Of a DNA stretch of 11,088 nucleotides, positions 1-7,514 are shown in pieces. Location: assembly GCA_046756985.1 (NCBI GenBank), contig JBHHXG010000053.1:1-11088 (forward strand), read 5' to 3'. The stretch is from JBHHXG01 sp046756985. Its GTDB lineage: Bacteria > Pseudomonadota > Zetaproteobacteria > Mariprofundales > Mariprofundaceae. Each line of letters opens with the position of its first letter. Position 1 is the stretch's first letter. A program made the position numbers and the translations under genes. Below the pieces are notes generated by a model, which saw nothing but the letters and a program-made list of their open reading frames with translations, was not told where the DNA came from and ran no database searches.

Positions 1-2
1 TC

Positions 3-338
3 GGCTCGATCGCCATCAGTAGCACCGGCCGTCAGGCGCTGGCCAGACTGGCAGAAGGCCTGCGCAAATCCCCTGATAACAGCCGCATCCGCATTGTGGG
101 GCATACCGACGCATGGCCTGTTGGTGAAACATTACGGGCCCGTTTCACGGATAACTGGGAACTTTCAGCCGCACGTGCAGCCGCAGTGGCGCGTGTACTT
201 GTCTGGGGTGAAGACATCCCGGAAACGCGTATTCAGGTGGAAGGCCGGGCGCATACAAAACCAGTCGCAAAAAACGATTCTGCCAAGGGAAGGGCCAAAA
301 ACCGCCGCATTGAAGTCTTTGTCGAGACAGCTAATTAG
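3..338 (+). CDS. OmpA/MotB-family peptidoglycan-binding domain protein, C-terminal part
   Basis: This is a partial gene: the frame is already open at the left edge and runs 111 codons to a TAG stop. It reads as an OmpA-like C-terminal domain, which in this family binds peptidoglycan non-covalently through diaminopimelate and anchors an envelope or motor protein to the cell wall. Visible signatures are the GHTD motif, then DNWELSAARA (the conserved N..LS..RA block), and the closing KNRRIEV. The NWELS spelling is common in MotB-like and other inner-membrane-anchored OmpA proteins, but the N-terminal half that would separate MotB from a porin-type OmpA or Pal is outside the window. A hairpin terminator follows the stop. 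I am confident of the domain but not of the exact protein. Confidence 0.9.
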   Translation, partial: GSIAISSTGRQALARLAEGLRKSPDNSRIRIVGHTDAWPVGETLRARFTDNWELSAARAAAVARVLVWGEDIPETRIQVEGRAHTKPVAKNDSAKGRAKNRRIEVFVETAN

Positions 339-369
339 CCTGCCTGCAGATCATCGGGTTCATTAAATC

Positions 370-403
370 AAAGGGCTGACGGATCAAATCCGCCGGCCCT
401 TTT
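370..403. terminator. Probable bidirectional rho-independent terminator
   Basis: A hairpin with AAAGGGC on the left and GCCCTTT on the right encloses an inner stem CGGAT/ATCCG around the loop CAA, separated by a short, partly paired internal loop. On the + strand it ends in TTTT. It lies between the convergent ends of the OmpA-domain gene (stop at 338) and the ArsC-like gene (stop at 415), so it probably serves both directions. The T tract is short. Confidence 0.7.
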
Positions 404-414
404 CAATGACCTGA

Positions 415-759
415 TCACAAAATGGCCAGCACGCTCTCCGGTGGCCGGCCAACTGCAGCCTTGTCGCCATTGATGACAATCGGACGCTCGATCACCTTCG
501 GATTCTGCACCATCAGGGCAATCGCCTCGGCGCGGCTCAGGTTCTTGCCCTTAAAATACTCCTTAAACTCATCTTCGCCCTTGCGCATCAGCTCTTCGGG
601 CTCCCTGCCGAGCAGGGTCAGGATGCGGTCCAGTTCCACTTCGGACGGTGGCGTATTCAGATATTCAATAATCTCCGGCTCAATACCGCGCTCATTCAGC
701 AGCGCCAGGGTCTGCCTGGATTTGGAACAGCGTGGATTATGGTAGATAACAACTGCCAT
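415..759 (-). CDS. ArsC/YfgD-family glutaredoxin-like arsenate reductase homologue
   Basis: A 114-residue protein of the ArsC family (thioredoxin fold, glutaredoxin-linked). Members reduce arsenate using a nucleophilic cysteine and glutathione, although the YfgD branch has no firmly established substrate. The N-terminal YHNPRCSKSR carries the candidate nucleophile Cys11 in a C-x3-R motif. The three arginines that bind the oxyanion in E. coli ArsC have counterparts at Arg59 (LMRK), Arg92 (ERPIV) and Arg105 (GRPPE). The length is close to that of YfgD, and CSKSR and GRPPE resemble YfgD more than plasmid ArsC. The start is supported by AAAGGAG upstream of the ATG. It is probably the last gene of the CLC-helicase-ArsC run, 21 bases after the helicase stop. 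No arsR, arsB or acr3 gene is beside it, so a dedicated arsenic role is not supported by context. Confidence 0.9.
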   Translation of the reverse strand: MAVVIYHNPRCSKSRQTLALLNERGIEPEIIEYLNTPPSEVELDRILTLLGREPEELMRKGEDEFKEYFKGKNLSRAEAIALMVQNPKVIERPIVINGDKAAVGRPPESVLAIL

Positions 760-780
760 TAAACTCTCCTTTGCATGATT

Positions 781-2874
781 TTAAACGGCCTGCAGGGCCG
801 CATATTTGAGCATCAGTCGTTTGATGCCCGCGATTCTGAATTGCACGGTGACCCGTACGGCATCACCGCTCCCCTCAAGGCCAAGCACGACTCCCTCCCC
901 AAAGGTGGGATGACGGACATTGGTGCCAATGTCCAATCCCGGCGCATGGTCCGTCTCCGGCACGACCGGTGCCGGCTGTTCCCGCTGCAGCACATCCGCA
1001 TTCAACTTGTCGATAAAGCGGCTGGGAAGCGGGTAATGCATATCACCAAACACACGCCGTATGCGGGCTGAAGTTAGCAACAAGGCGTTTTTGGCCCGCG
1101 TGATGCCGACGTACAGCAGTCTGCGCTCTTCGGCGATGCCGGCCTCCCCTTCATCGATCGCCCGCTGGTGTGGCAGCAATCCTTCCTCCACCCCCGCCAG
1201 CACAACCGTATCAAATTCGAGGCCCTTGGCGCGGTGCAGGCTCATCAGCGAGACATAATCGGTATCATCTTCATCACGCCGTTCTTCGCCGCTTTGCAGC
1301 AGTGCTGCACGATCCATGAAGTCGACGGGTGTTAGGCCCTCCGCCAGTGACAGTTCAATATACTGTTGCAGCGTCTGGATATTTTCCATGCGCGATTCAT
1401 ATTCCAGCTGCCCCAGCGCCTTCAGGCTGTCGATATAACCGCTTTCCTCGAGCAATGCCATCAGTCCGTGATCCGGCATTGTTTCGCTGCGTGTGCGCAC
1501 ATCGGCAATCAGGCGAGCCAGCGCTTCGAGCTTTTTGGCCGCTCCAGCCGTATGTCCGCCGGCCACAATATCCAGCCATTCAGCAGCACGCATGCCGGAG
1601 GCTGCCAGTTGGGCTGCAACATTTTCCTGTCCTTTGGCGCCAATGCCGCGTTTGGGTCTGTTGCAAATACGCAGCAACTGCAGGCCATCGCCGCAACGGT
1701 TCAGAATTGCCCAGTAGGAAAGCGCATCCTTGATCTCCATACGCTCGAAAAAGCCAACACCGCCAATAATGCGATACGGAACATCGCCCTCGCGAAACAC
1801 CTGTTCAATCGGCAGCGACTGACGGTTGGAGCGATACAGCACAGCCATTTCCGGCCAGGCCACTCCCTGTGAGTGCCGATGCTGCAGGTAAGCAAGAATG
1901 CTGCGAGCCTCATCGTACTCATCGTTGCAGACCTTCCATGTAGGCGTTGCACCTGCTTCACGGGTGGTGCGCAGCATTTTTTCATGACGGTCCGGATTTC
2001 CCTGGATCAGGGCATTGGCAAGTCGCAAAATGGCACTGCTTGAACGATAGTTCTCCTCCAGCCGATGGATGCCTGCCCCGTTCCAGACGTGCTCAAATTC
2101 CAGAATATGACGTACATCCGCCCCCCGCCAGCCATAAATGGACTGATCATCATCGCCAACCACCGTGAGATTGCGATGCTCGCTGCATAATAGTGTCAGC
2201 CACTGGTGCTGTACTGGATTCGTGTCCTGATATTCATCCACCAGCACATGATCAAAACGGGCGCGAATGGCTGCAGCCACGTCCGGAAAGTGCTGCATCA
2301 AGTACACCGTATTCAAAAGCAGATCAGAGAAATCCATGCGCTCCAGCTGTTTTAATTCGCTCTGATACACACCATAGAGCTCGCGCATATCAATGGTGGC
2401 CCACATCTGCTCAGGGGCATCTTCCGGCCGCATTCCGGCATGCTTGCAGTGCTCAATCCAGCCGAGCAGATACTTCGGATGCAGGCGATCCGAATCAATG
2501 TTGCGCGCCTTGAGGATACGCTTGACCAACGCCCTCTGATCATCGGCATCAATCACCTGAAAGGACTTGGGATAGCCGAGCACCTCGGCATAACGGCGTA
2601 ACAACCGCAGGGATAGGGCATGGAAAGTTCCGGAAATAACGCCTCCGCCATCATCCCCGATCAATGCGCTCAGGCGGTTTTTCAGCTCCACTGCAGCCTT
2701 GTTGGTAAACGTGACCGCCAGAATGCGATGTGGCGCGATGCCCCGCTTGCCGATCAAATGGCCGATGCGATGGATAATTGTACGCGTCTTGCCGGAGCCC
2801 GCCCCGGCCAGAATCAGTTGCGGACCATCCCCTGCTTCTACAGCTTGCTGCTGCGCCTGATTCAGCTCAAACAT
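781..2874 (-). CDS. uvrD: UvrD/PcrA-family superfamily 1A 3'-5' DNA helicase
   Basis: A 697-residue ATP-dependent DNA helicase. The family unwinds DNA 3' to 5' in nucleotide excision and mismatch repair and strips proteins such as RecA from DNA. All expected motifs are present: Q motif LNQAQQQAV (4-12), Walker A AGAGSGKT (23-30), motif Ia TFTNKAA (55-61), GTFHAL (82-87), motif II DEYQDTN (213-219), motif III VVGDDDQSIYGWRGA (about 238-252), and motif VI EERRLLYVGITRA (582-594). Residues from about 647 to the end (VRHPTFGEG, LEGSG, GIKRL) match the Tudor-like C-terminal module of UvrD/PcrA, which Rep lacks. The inner sequence also has Rep-like stretches, so the symbol is less certain than the family. 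The start lies 3 bases after the stop of the CLC gene with no clear Shine-Dalgarno sequence, which suggests translational coupling. Confidence 0.96.
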   Translation of the reverse strand: MFELNQAQQQAVEAGDGPQLILAGAGSGKTRTIIHRIGHLIGKRGIAPHRILAVTFTNKAAVELKNRLSALIGDDGGGVISGTFHALSLRLLRRYAEVLGYPKSFQVIDADDQRALVKRILKARNIDSDRLHPKYLLGWIEHCKHAGMRPEDAPEQMWATIDMRELYGVYQSELKQLERMDFSDLLLNTVYLMQHFPDVAAAIRARFDHVLVDEYQDTNPVQHQWLTLLCSEHRNLTVVGDDDQSIYGWRGADVRHILEFEHVWNGAGIHRLEENYRSSSAILRLANALIQGNPDRHEKMLRTTREAGATPTWKVCNDEYDEARSILAYLQHRHSQGVAWPEMAVLYRSNRQSLPIEQVFREGDVPYRIIGGVGFFERMEIKDALSYWAILNRCGDGLQLLRICNRPKRGIGAKGQENVAAQLAASGMRAAEWLDIVAGGHTAGAAKKLEALARLIADVRTRSETMPDHGLMALLEESGYIDSLKALGQLEYESRMENIQTLQQYIELSLAEGLTPVDFMDRAALLQSGEERRDEDDTDYVSLMSLHRAKGLEFDTVVLAGVEEGLLPHQRAIDEGEAGIAEERRLLYVGITRAKNALLLTSARIRRVFGDMHYPLPSRFIDKLNADVLQREQPAPVVPETDHAPGLDIGTNVRHPTFGEGVVLGLEGSGDAVRVTVQFRIAGIKRLMLKYAALQAV

Positions 2875-2877
2875 GTT

Positions 2878-4671
2878 TTATCTGCTGTGTTCGCCATGCT
2901 TGACGATCAGTTTGTGATATATTGAAAATACCGTGTTACGTGCCAGAACACCAAGCACCTTGCGCGGATTATCCTTCGCCACCACTGGCATCTGTTCGAA
3001 ACCCTCGCGGTCAAATACGCGTATAGCCTCAAGCAAACTGCCGTTTTCAGGAATAACCCGTACGTTGCGGTTTGCAATTTCGCCGGCAACCACAACCTGA
3101 TCCAGCGTCGAGTCAAGCAAGCATTGCTGTAAATCATTGAATGTAATGATGCCGACCATATTCTCGTCATCATCCACCACCTGCACACAACCCTTGCCCG
3201 AATCCACATAGATGCGCTTGAGTTCCTCCAGCTTGGCATGTTCGTATACGCTTGGTATCGCTCGCCAGGGAATTCGCGATACATAAACCGAGCGCATCCA
3301 TGACTGTTCGCGTCCCCATTCTGTTTCGATACCCCGCTCTTCCAGTACTTCAGTGAACACCGAGTCCCGGCCGAAAGCGCGTTTCACCGCTGTAGCAACG
3401 CTCACTGCCGCCATCAGAGGAACCATGATATGGTAATCGCCGGTCATTTCGAAAACGATAAGAATCACTGTCAGCGGGGCCTGCAAGGCGGCGGCTGCCA
3501 ATGCACCACAGGCCACCAGCGCATAGGCGCCGTAGGTTTCCGAATAGGCCGGGAAGATTTCGTGTGCAATGCCACCCAACAGCGCGCCAACGGTCGCGCC
3601 AAGAAAAAGGGTGGGGCCAAACAGACCACCGGGAAACCCTCCGGAATGACACAGTATAGTCGCAATCAGTTTTCCGAACAGTACCAGGGCGAGAAATCCG
3701 GCGACCGGCATTACTGTACCAAGCACCGTTGAATCAATCCTTTCCAGCAACATGGATTCAACGGTGCCATAGCCGATGGACATGATCTGCGGCAGAACAA
3801 GGCCAAGCAGACCGAGCAGGAAACCGGCCAGTGCCGGTCGCCACATCGCATTGGGCACAAAGCGAACAAACATTTTGCGCACAGGGCCCAGAGATTTTAT
3901 GAGTATTGTGGCAATGATACCGCAGACTGCACCGATGCCAATGTAGGCAATGATTTCCCAGGCACTGATCAAGTGATATTCGGGAACGGTAAAAGCGGGG
4001 AAATTGCCTACTTCCGAGCGTGTAATGACCGTAGCCAGCACCGAGGCAATGACGATGGGGCTGAATGTGGCAATGGCATAGTCGGCCAGAATGACTTCCA
4101 GTGCAAACAGCACGCCGGCAATGGGTGTGTTAAACGACGCAGCAATGCCCGCTGCCACACCACAGCCAATCAGTGTACGCAGCTGTTGTTCGGTCAGGCC
4201 GAACCGGTTCCCGATTTCTGAAGCAATCACTGCGCCAAGCGCCACCGTTGGCCCCTCACGCCCAAGACTTGCTCCACTGCCCGCGGCCAGCGATGTGCCC
4301 AATGTTTCCGTATACATCTGCCTGCGATTGATATGCCCGTTGCGTTCAACAAGGTCGGCCAGAACGCCTGATACGCCGCGCAGTTGCTCGCCAGGCAGGG
4401 CCTTGGACACCAGCCAGCCAACAGCCAGACCAGCCAGCGTTGGAGCCATAAGGTACACATACCATGGCAGGTTCCCCAAGGCTGCATCCCAGGCGCGCTC
4501 ACCCGTCCACAGCAGACTGACCCATTCGATGCTAAAGCGCAGAATCAGAGCCGCATACCCGGCAACAACGCCAACAACGACGGCAAGCACCCCCAGATAC
4601 ACTGTATCGTGGCCATGAATCCAGGCAAGAAACTGGACCTGCCCTTTCAAAATATTTTTCTTGAATGCCAC
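2878..4671 (-). CDS. CLC-family chloride channel/transporter with C-terminal CBS pair
   Basis: A membrane protein moving chloride (or a similar anion) across the inner membrane, by CLC family membership. I prefer the GTG start at 4671 (597 residues), which has GGAGG 10 bases upstream. The longer 604-residue form would start at a TTG at 4692 with no visible ribosome binding site. Numbering here follows the 604-residue form. The GREGPTVALG filter motif with the gating glutamate Glu146 is clear, as is the GGLFGP motif. The first filter motif, GSGIP in E. coli ClcA, appears to read LRGVS (104-108). The helix after PIAGVLFALEV has Glu199-Val200 where E. coli has Glu-Glu, so the internal proton glutamate seems to be absent. 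Two CBS domains, usually nucleotide sensors, occupy about 473-530 and 537-590. The helicase gene follows directly. Confidence 0.93.
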   Translation of the reverse strand: MAFKKNILKGQVQFLAWIHGHDTVYLGVLAVVVGVVAGYAALILRFSIEWVSLLWTGERAWDAALGNLPWYVYLMAPTLAGLAVGWLVSKALPGEQLRGVSGVLADLVERNGHINRRQMYTETLGTSLAAGSGASLGREGPTVALGAVIASEIGNRFGLTEQQLRTLIGCGVAAGIAASFNTPIAGVLFALEVILADYAIATFSPIVIASVLATVITRSEVGNFPAFTVPEYHLISAWEIIAYIGIGAVCGIIATILIKSLGPVRKMFVRFVPNAMWRPALAGFLLGLLGLVLPQIMSIGYGTVESMLLERIDSTVLGTVMPVAGFLALVLFGKLIATILCHSGGFPGGLFGPTLFLGATVGALLGGIAHEIFPAYSETYGAYALVACGALAAAALQAPLTVILIVFEMTGDYHIMVPLMAAVSVATAVKRAFGRDSVFTEVLEERGIETEWGREQSWMRSVYVSRIPWRAIPSVYEHAKLEELKRIYVDSGKGCVQVVDDDENMVGIITFNDLQQCLLDSTLDQVVVAGEIANRNVRVIPENGSLLEAIRVFDREGFEQMPVVAKDNPRKVLGVLARNTVFSIYHKLIVKHGEHSR

Positions 4672-4681
4672 TGCCAGCTTT

Positions 4682-4686
4682 CCTCC
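4682..4686 (-). promoter_or_regulatory. Shine-Dalgarno site deciding the CLC gene start
   Basis: GGAGG on the minus strand lies 10 bases before a GTG at 4671-4669. The alternative TTG at 4692-4690 is upstream of this site and has no comparable sequence before it. This favours a protein seven residues shorter than the longest frame. The spacing is slightly long, so the assignment is likely but not certain. Confidence 0.6.
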
Positions 4687-4744
4687 GGCCAATCAGATGT
4701 CGCGATGTTAGCGCGTCCATATCAAACCTGATAGTTGCAACGCA

Positions 4745-4762
4745 GCGCGCTATGCTTCGCGC
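4745..4762 (+). repeat. Short inverted repeat abutting the AEC permease start
   Basis: GCGCG (4745-4749) and CGCGC (4758-4762) can pair around an 8-base loop, ending on the base before the ATG. It occupies the place where a Shine-Dalgarno sequence would be and might hinder initiation. With only five GC pairs it could be chance. Confidence 0.35.
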
Positions 4763-5701
4763 ATGTTAACGATCCTGCTCGGCATGGCCGCCATTATCCT
4801 GGCTGGCACGCTATGGCGCGTCATCCTCGGCAGCAAATCCGCCGATACCATCCGCAGCCACATGGCCAAAGCAGTCTACGATGTGTTCCTGCCAGCACTG
4901 GTCTTACATGTCATGTGGCAGACGCCACTCACACTGAATACGCTGCGCATCCCGACTGTATCCATCATTGCCATCCTGCTTTCGCTGCTGCTTGGCGTGG
5001 TGATCTATGGCAATGGCAGGCTGATTCGCGCTTTTATGGGAGATCATGGCGCAAGGCGTGGTATTGGAGCGATTCTGCTGGCCTGCGCCTTCGGAAACTT
5101 CACCTACCTCGGGCTGCCGGTACTGACACAAACCTTCGGGCCCTGGTCACAAATGATTGCCATTCATTTTGACCTGCTGGCCAGCACGCCGTTGCTGTTT
5201 ACGATTGGCATCATGCTGGCAGGACATTATGGCCAGTCCGGGAAGACAATGAAGCCACTTCTGGAATTACTCAAAGTGCCGGCGTTGTGGGCAGTGATTG
5301 GCGGGATTTTTCTCAGCGCCAGTGGAGTACCTATGCCCGGGTGGCTCGATGAAACGCTCGGAATTCTGGGCTCGGCTGTTGTGCCGCTGATGCTGTTATC
5401 TGTTGGTATGGCGCTGCGCTGGCAATCCGGGTGGCTGGGACGTATTCCTGTACTGCTGCCGATGATCATCATTCAGCTCGCTCTGATGCCAGCCATTGTC
5501 TGGGTTGCCTGCATTGGCGTCGGCATGCCGGCAAAGCTGGTTGCTCCGAGTGTCATTGAAGGCGCTATGCCAAGCATGGTGCTTGGATTAGTCATCTGTG
5601 ACCGCTTCAAGCTCGATGCCAGTCTATATGCCGAAGCAGTTACGGTCACCACCGCCCTTTCCTTGCTAACGCTACCGGTTTGGCTTGGGTTGGTGTCATG
5701 A
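4763..5701 (+). CDS. AEC-family (auxin efflux carrier) permease
   Basis: A 312-residue, highly hydrophobic protein with about ten predicted membrane helices. It belongs to the AEC transporter family, whose bacterial members carry malate, malonate and other organic acids; the substrate here cannot be read from sequence. Family-type features are the N-terminal block around PALVLHVMW, the glycine-rich GNFTYLGLPVL near residue 112, and the C-terminal helices containing EGAMPSMVLGLVICDRF. The ATG at 4763 is the first possible start in frame. It has no Shine-Dalgarno sequence, and a small GC hairpin (4745-4762) sits directly before it. The gene is divergent from the CLC gene, and its TGA overlaps the ATG of the downstream esterase, so the two form an operon. 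Confidence 0.88.
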   Translation: MLTILLGMAAIILAGTLWRVILGSKSADTIRSHMAKAVYDVFLPALVLHVMWQTPLTLNTLRIPTVSIIAILLSLLLGVVIYGNGRLIRAFMGDHGARRGIGAILLACAFGNFTYLGLPVLTQTFGPWSQMIAIHFDLLASTPLLFTIGIMLAGHYGQSGKTMKPLLELLKVPALWAVIGGIFLSASGVPMPGWLDETLGILGSAVVPLMLLSVGMALRWQSGWLGRIPVLLPMIIIQLALMPAIVWVACIGVGMPAKLVAPSVIEGAMPSMVLGLVICDRFKLDASLYAEAVTVTTALSLLTLPVWLGLVS

Positions 5702-6660
5702 CTGTATTTACTGCCCGAAGACATGTGCTGCTTGCATGTTTGGCTGCATTTCTGATATGGCCGCTATTTGCGTTCGATGCCTTGGCGGGCACGGAAAAAG
5801 GCTCGCTTATGTTCGCGGGATTGAAACGCACTTATCGCTTGCATGTGCCGCATAATCATGTGGCCAATCAAAAGATTCCTTTGCTGCTTGTCCTGCATGG
5901 TGGCGGACAGTCAGGTCGCAAGATTGAGCGTGGCACCGGCTTTAGCAAGCTGGCTGACCGGGAGGGTTTTATCGCTGCCTACCCGGATGCGTTTGAACAT
6001 CATTGGAATGACGGGCGGGGCGTACCGCGATACCGCGCCCAGAGTGAAAATATTGACGATGTTGGCTTTCTGGCTGCCCTGATCGGACATGTGGCGAATC
6101 AGTACACCATCGACAGGCAGCGTATTTACATCACTGGTGGTTCAAATGGGGCCATGATGACCATGCGCTTTGCTTGTGAACGGGCTGACCTCATTGCAGG
6201 TATTGCGCCAGTGATCGGCGCAATGCCTGCAAACATTGCTTCGTCCTGCCATCCTTCGCGCTCTATCTCAGTATTAATGATCAATGGTACCGAAGATCCC
6301 ATGATGCCATGGAAGGGAGGTAGCGTGCGCTTTCTCGGCAAGCGCACCTTGGGTGAAGTGCTTGCAGTTCCCAAAACCGCCCAAATATGGGCCCAATTCA
6401 ATGGCTGCCGGGAAAACCCAAGCGTTTCGCTTATACATGATAAAGACCCGAGGGACCGCACACAGACAGTCCGCATCGAATATTCAGGCTGCCGGGAAGA
6501 AGTGAGGGTAGTGCTCCACAAAGTTCAAGGTGGTGGCCATACCTGGCCCGGTGGAAAGCAATACTTGCCCCGCTTCCTGATTGGACCCGTAAGTCGGGAT
6601 TTCGATGCCACCCCGCTCATTTGGGGCTTTTTCAGAGCCATTCCACCTCGGAAAAATTAA
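5698..6660 (+). CDS. Secreted PHB-depolymerase/LpqC-like esterase
   Basis: A 320-residue alpha/beta hydrolase of the polyhydroxybutyrate depolymerase-like esterase group (LpqC/COG3509 type), which hydrolyses polyester or aryl-ester bonds outside the cytoplasm. Residues 1-30 form a Sec signal peptide (arginines at 7-8, hydrophobic core, likely cleavage after ALA). Next come the oxyanion-hole motif LHGGG (66-70), the lipase box GGSNG with nucleophile Ser149, Asp200 in NGTEDP, and His281 in GGGHTWPGG, giving a complete triad. The cysteines at 184, 237 and 265 could form a disulfide after export. The ATG at 5698 shares bases with the permease TGA, so it is preferred to a TTG 18 bases upstream. 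There is no strong Shine-Dalgarno sequence, and translation is probably coupled to the permease. A feruloyl or acetylxylan esterase cannot be excluded. Confidence 0.9.
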   Translation: MTVFTARRHVLLACLAAFLIWPLFAFDALAGTEKGSLMFAGLKRTYRLHVPHNHVANQKIPLLLVLHGGGQSGRKIERGTGFSKLADREGFIAAYPDAFEHHWNDGRGVPRYRAQSENIDDVGFLAALIGHVANQYTIDRQRIYITGGSNGAMMTMRFACERADLIAGIAPVIGAMPANIASSCHPSRSISVLMINGTEDPMMPWKGGSVRFLGKRTLGEVLAVPKTAQIWAQFNGCRENPSVSLIHDKDPRDRTQTVRIEYSGCREEVRVVLHKVQGGGHTWPGGKQYLPRFLIGPVSRDFDATPLIWGFFRAIPPRKN

Positions 6661-6812
6661 CAGTTAATACTTTGCTCACACTACCGATATGGCAGACATC
6701 AAAGAAATACCTGAACTAGCGCAGTATACCGACCTAATTTTCCGAGTGTAGCCAGCGGCATCTTGCTATGCTGCCCACGCTCCAGAGGGCCAACACCCCA
6801 AAAATCCGTTGC

Positions 6813-7415
6813 CTATTCAAGGGCTTGCAATACCCGCTCCAGCCGCGTTCTGACTTCTCCTGCCAGTTCGCTAATATTTGCATTGCCAACCAGCCCAAGT
6901 GCGGCGCCGGGATCCATGAACTCTACATGCACGACATCGGATAAATCCTGACGCACCAACACATTACATGGCAGCAACAGGCCGATGGATGGTTCCGTAT
7001 CAATAGCCTGACTGGCCAGATGGGGATTGCATGCACCCAGGATGCGGTAAGCTGGCATATCCTTATCAAGCTTCTTTTTCATGGTGGCAGCAACATCGAT
7101 ATCGCTAAGCACGCCGAAACCTTCTGCCTTTAATTCCTTGGTGACAGCGTCGATCGCTTCGTCAAACCCCATGCTGACTTTTTTGCCAAAACCGTATTTG
7201 CCATACATCATTACGTCTGCATCGGACTCTGCGCCCAGCACCGCCCTCTCACGCTCATGATGTTGATGCACTGCTTCGACCGACCTTTTGAAATGCTGTT
7301 GCGTAGGAGCAACAGTGATGCCTTCCTGACGGATTCTGCGCGTGATCAGGATCAACAGCGCAACAACCAGCACGATCGCCGCAATAAGAAAATAAAGCGT
7401 CATTTCAGTCGTCAT
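6813..7415 (-). CDS. Membrane-anchored DUF302 protein
   Basis: A 200-residue protein. Residues about 7-24 form one N-terminal membrane helix (LYFLIAAIVLVVALLILI), followed by positive residues TRRIR, which suggests that what follows faces the cytoplasm. A short His- and Glu-rich linker with HQHHERE leads into a DUF302 domain, about residues 75-190. Its typical features are GFGVLSDIDV, RILGACNP (Cys129) and IGLLLPCNV (Cys150). No biochemical function is established for DUF302; the two conserved cysteines and histidines hint at metal or redox chemistry, but this is inference. GCAGGGA lies 6 bases before the ATG. It is 99 bases downstream of the YihY-family gene on the same strand and may share its transcript. 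Confidence 0.88.
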   Translation of the reverse strand: MTTEMTLYFLIAAIVLVVALLILITRRIRQEGITVAPTQQHFKRSVEAVHQHHERERAVLGAESDADVMMYGKYGFGKKVSMGFDEAIDAVTKELKAEGFGVLSDIDVAATMKKKLDKDMPAYRILGACNPHLASQAIDTEPSIGLLLPCNVLVRQDLSDVVHVEFMDPGAALGLVGNANISELAGEVRTRLERVLQALE

Positions 7416-7514
7416 ATCAGTCCCTGCCGTTCAAATAAAGTCGCAGGCCAATTGCTAGCAGCGAAATCAAATACGTGCCAGTGTGTATGATGCAAGAAGC
7501 TTTTCAGTCATCGC

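Noticed and set aside
415..759. Arsenic-resistance operon
   Set aside because: The ArsC-like protein has no arsR, arsB, acr3 or arsA neighbour and resembles the YfgD branch.
5680..5697. TTG start for the esterase, 18 bases upstream of the ATG
   Set aside because: It would add six residues before a normal signal peptide, whereas the ATG at 5698 has the typical ATGA coupling with the permease stop.
6755..6774. Hairpin GCGGCAT/ATGCTGC as terminator between the convergent esterase and DUF302 genes
   Set aside because: It is seven pairs with one wobble and has no T tract on either strand. The 152-base gap (6661-6812) holds no other clear signal.
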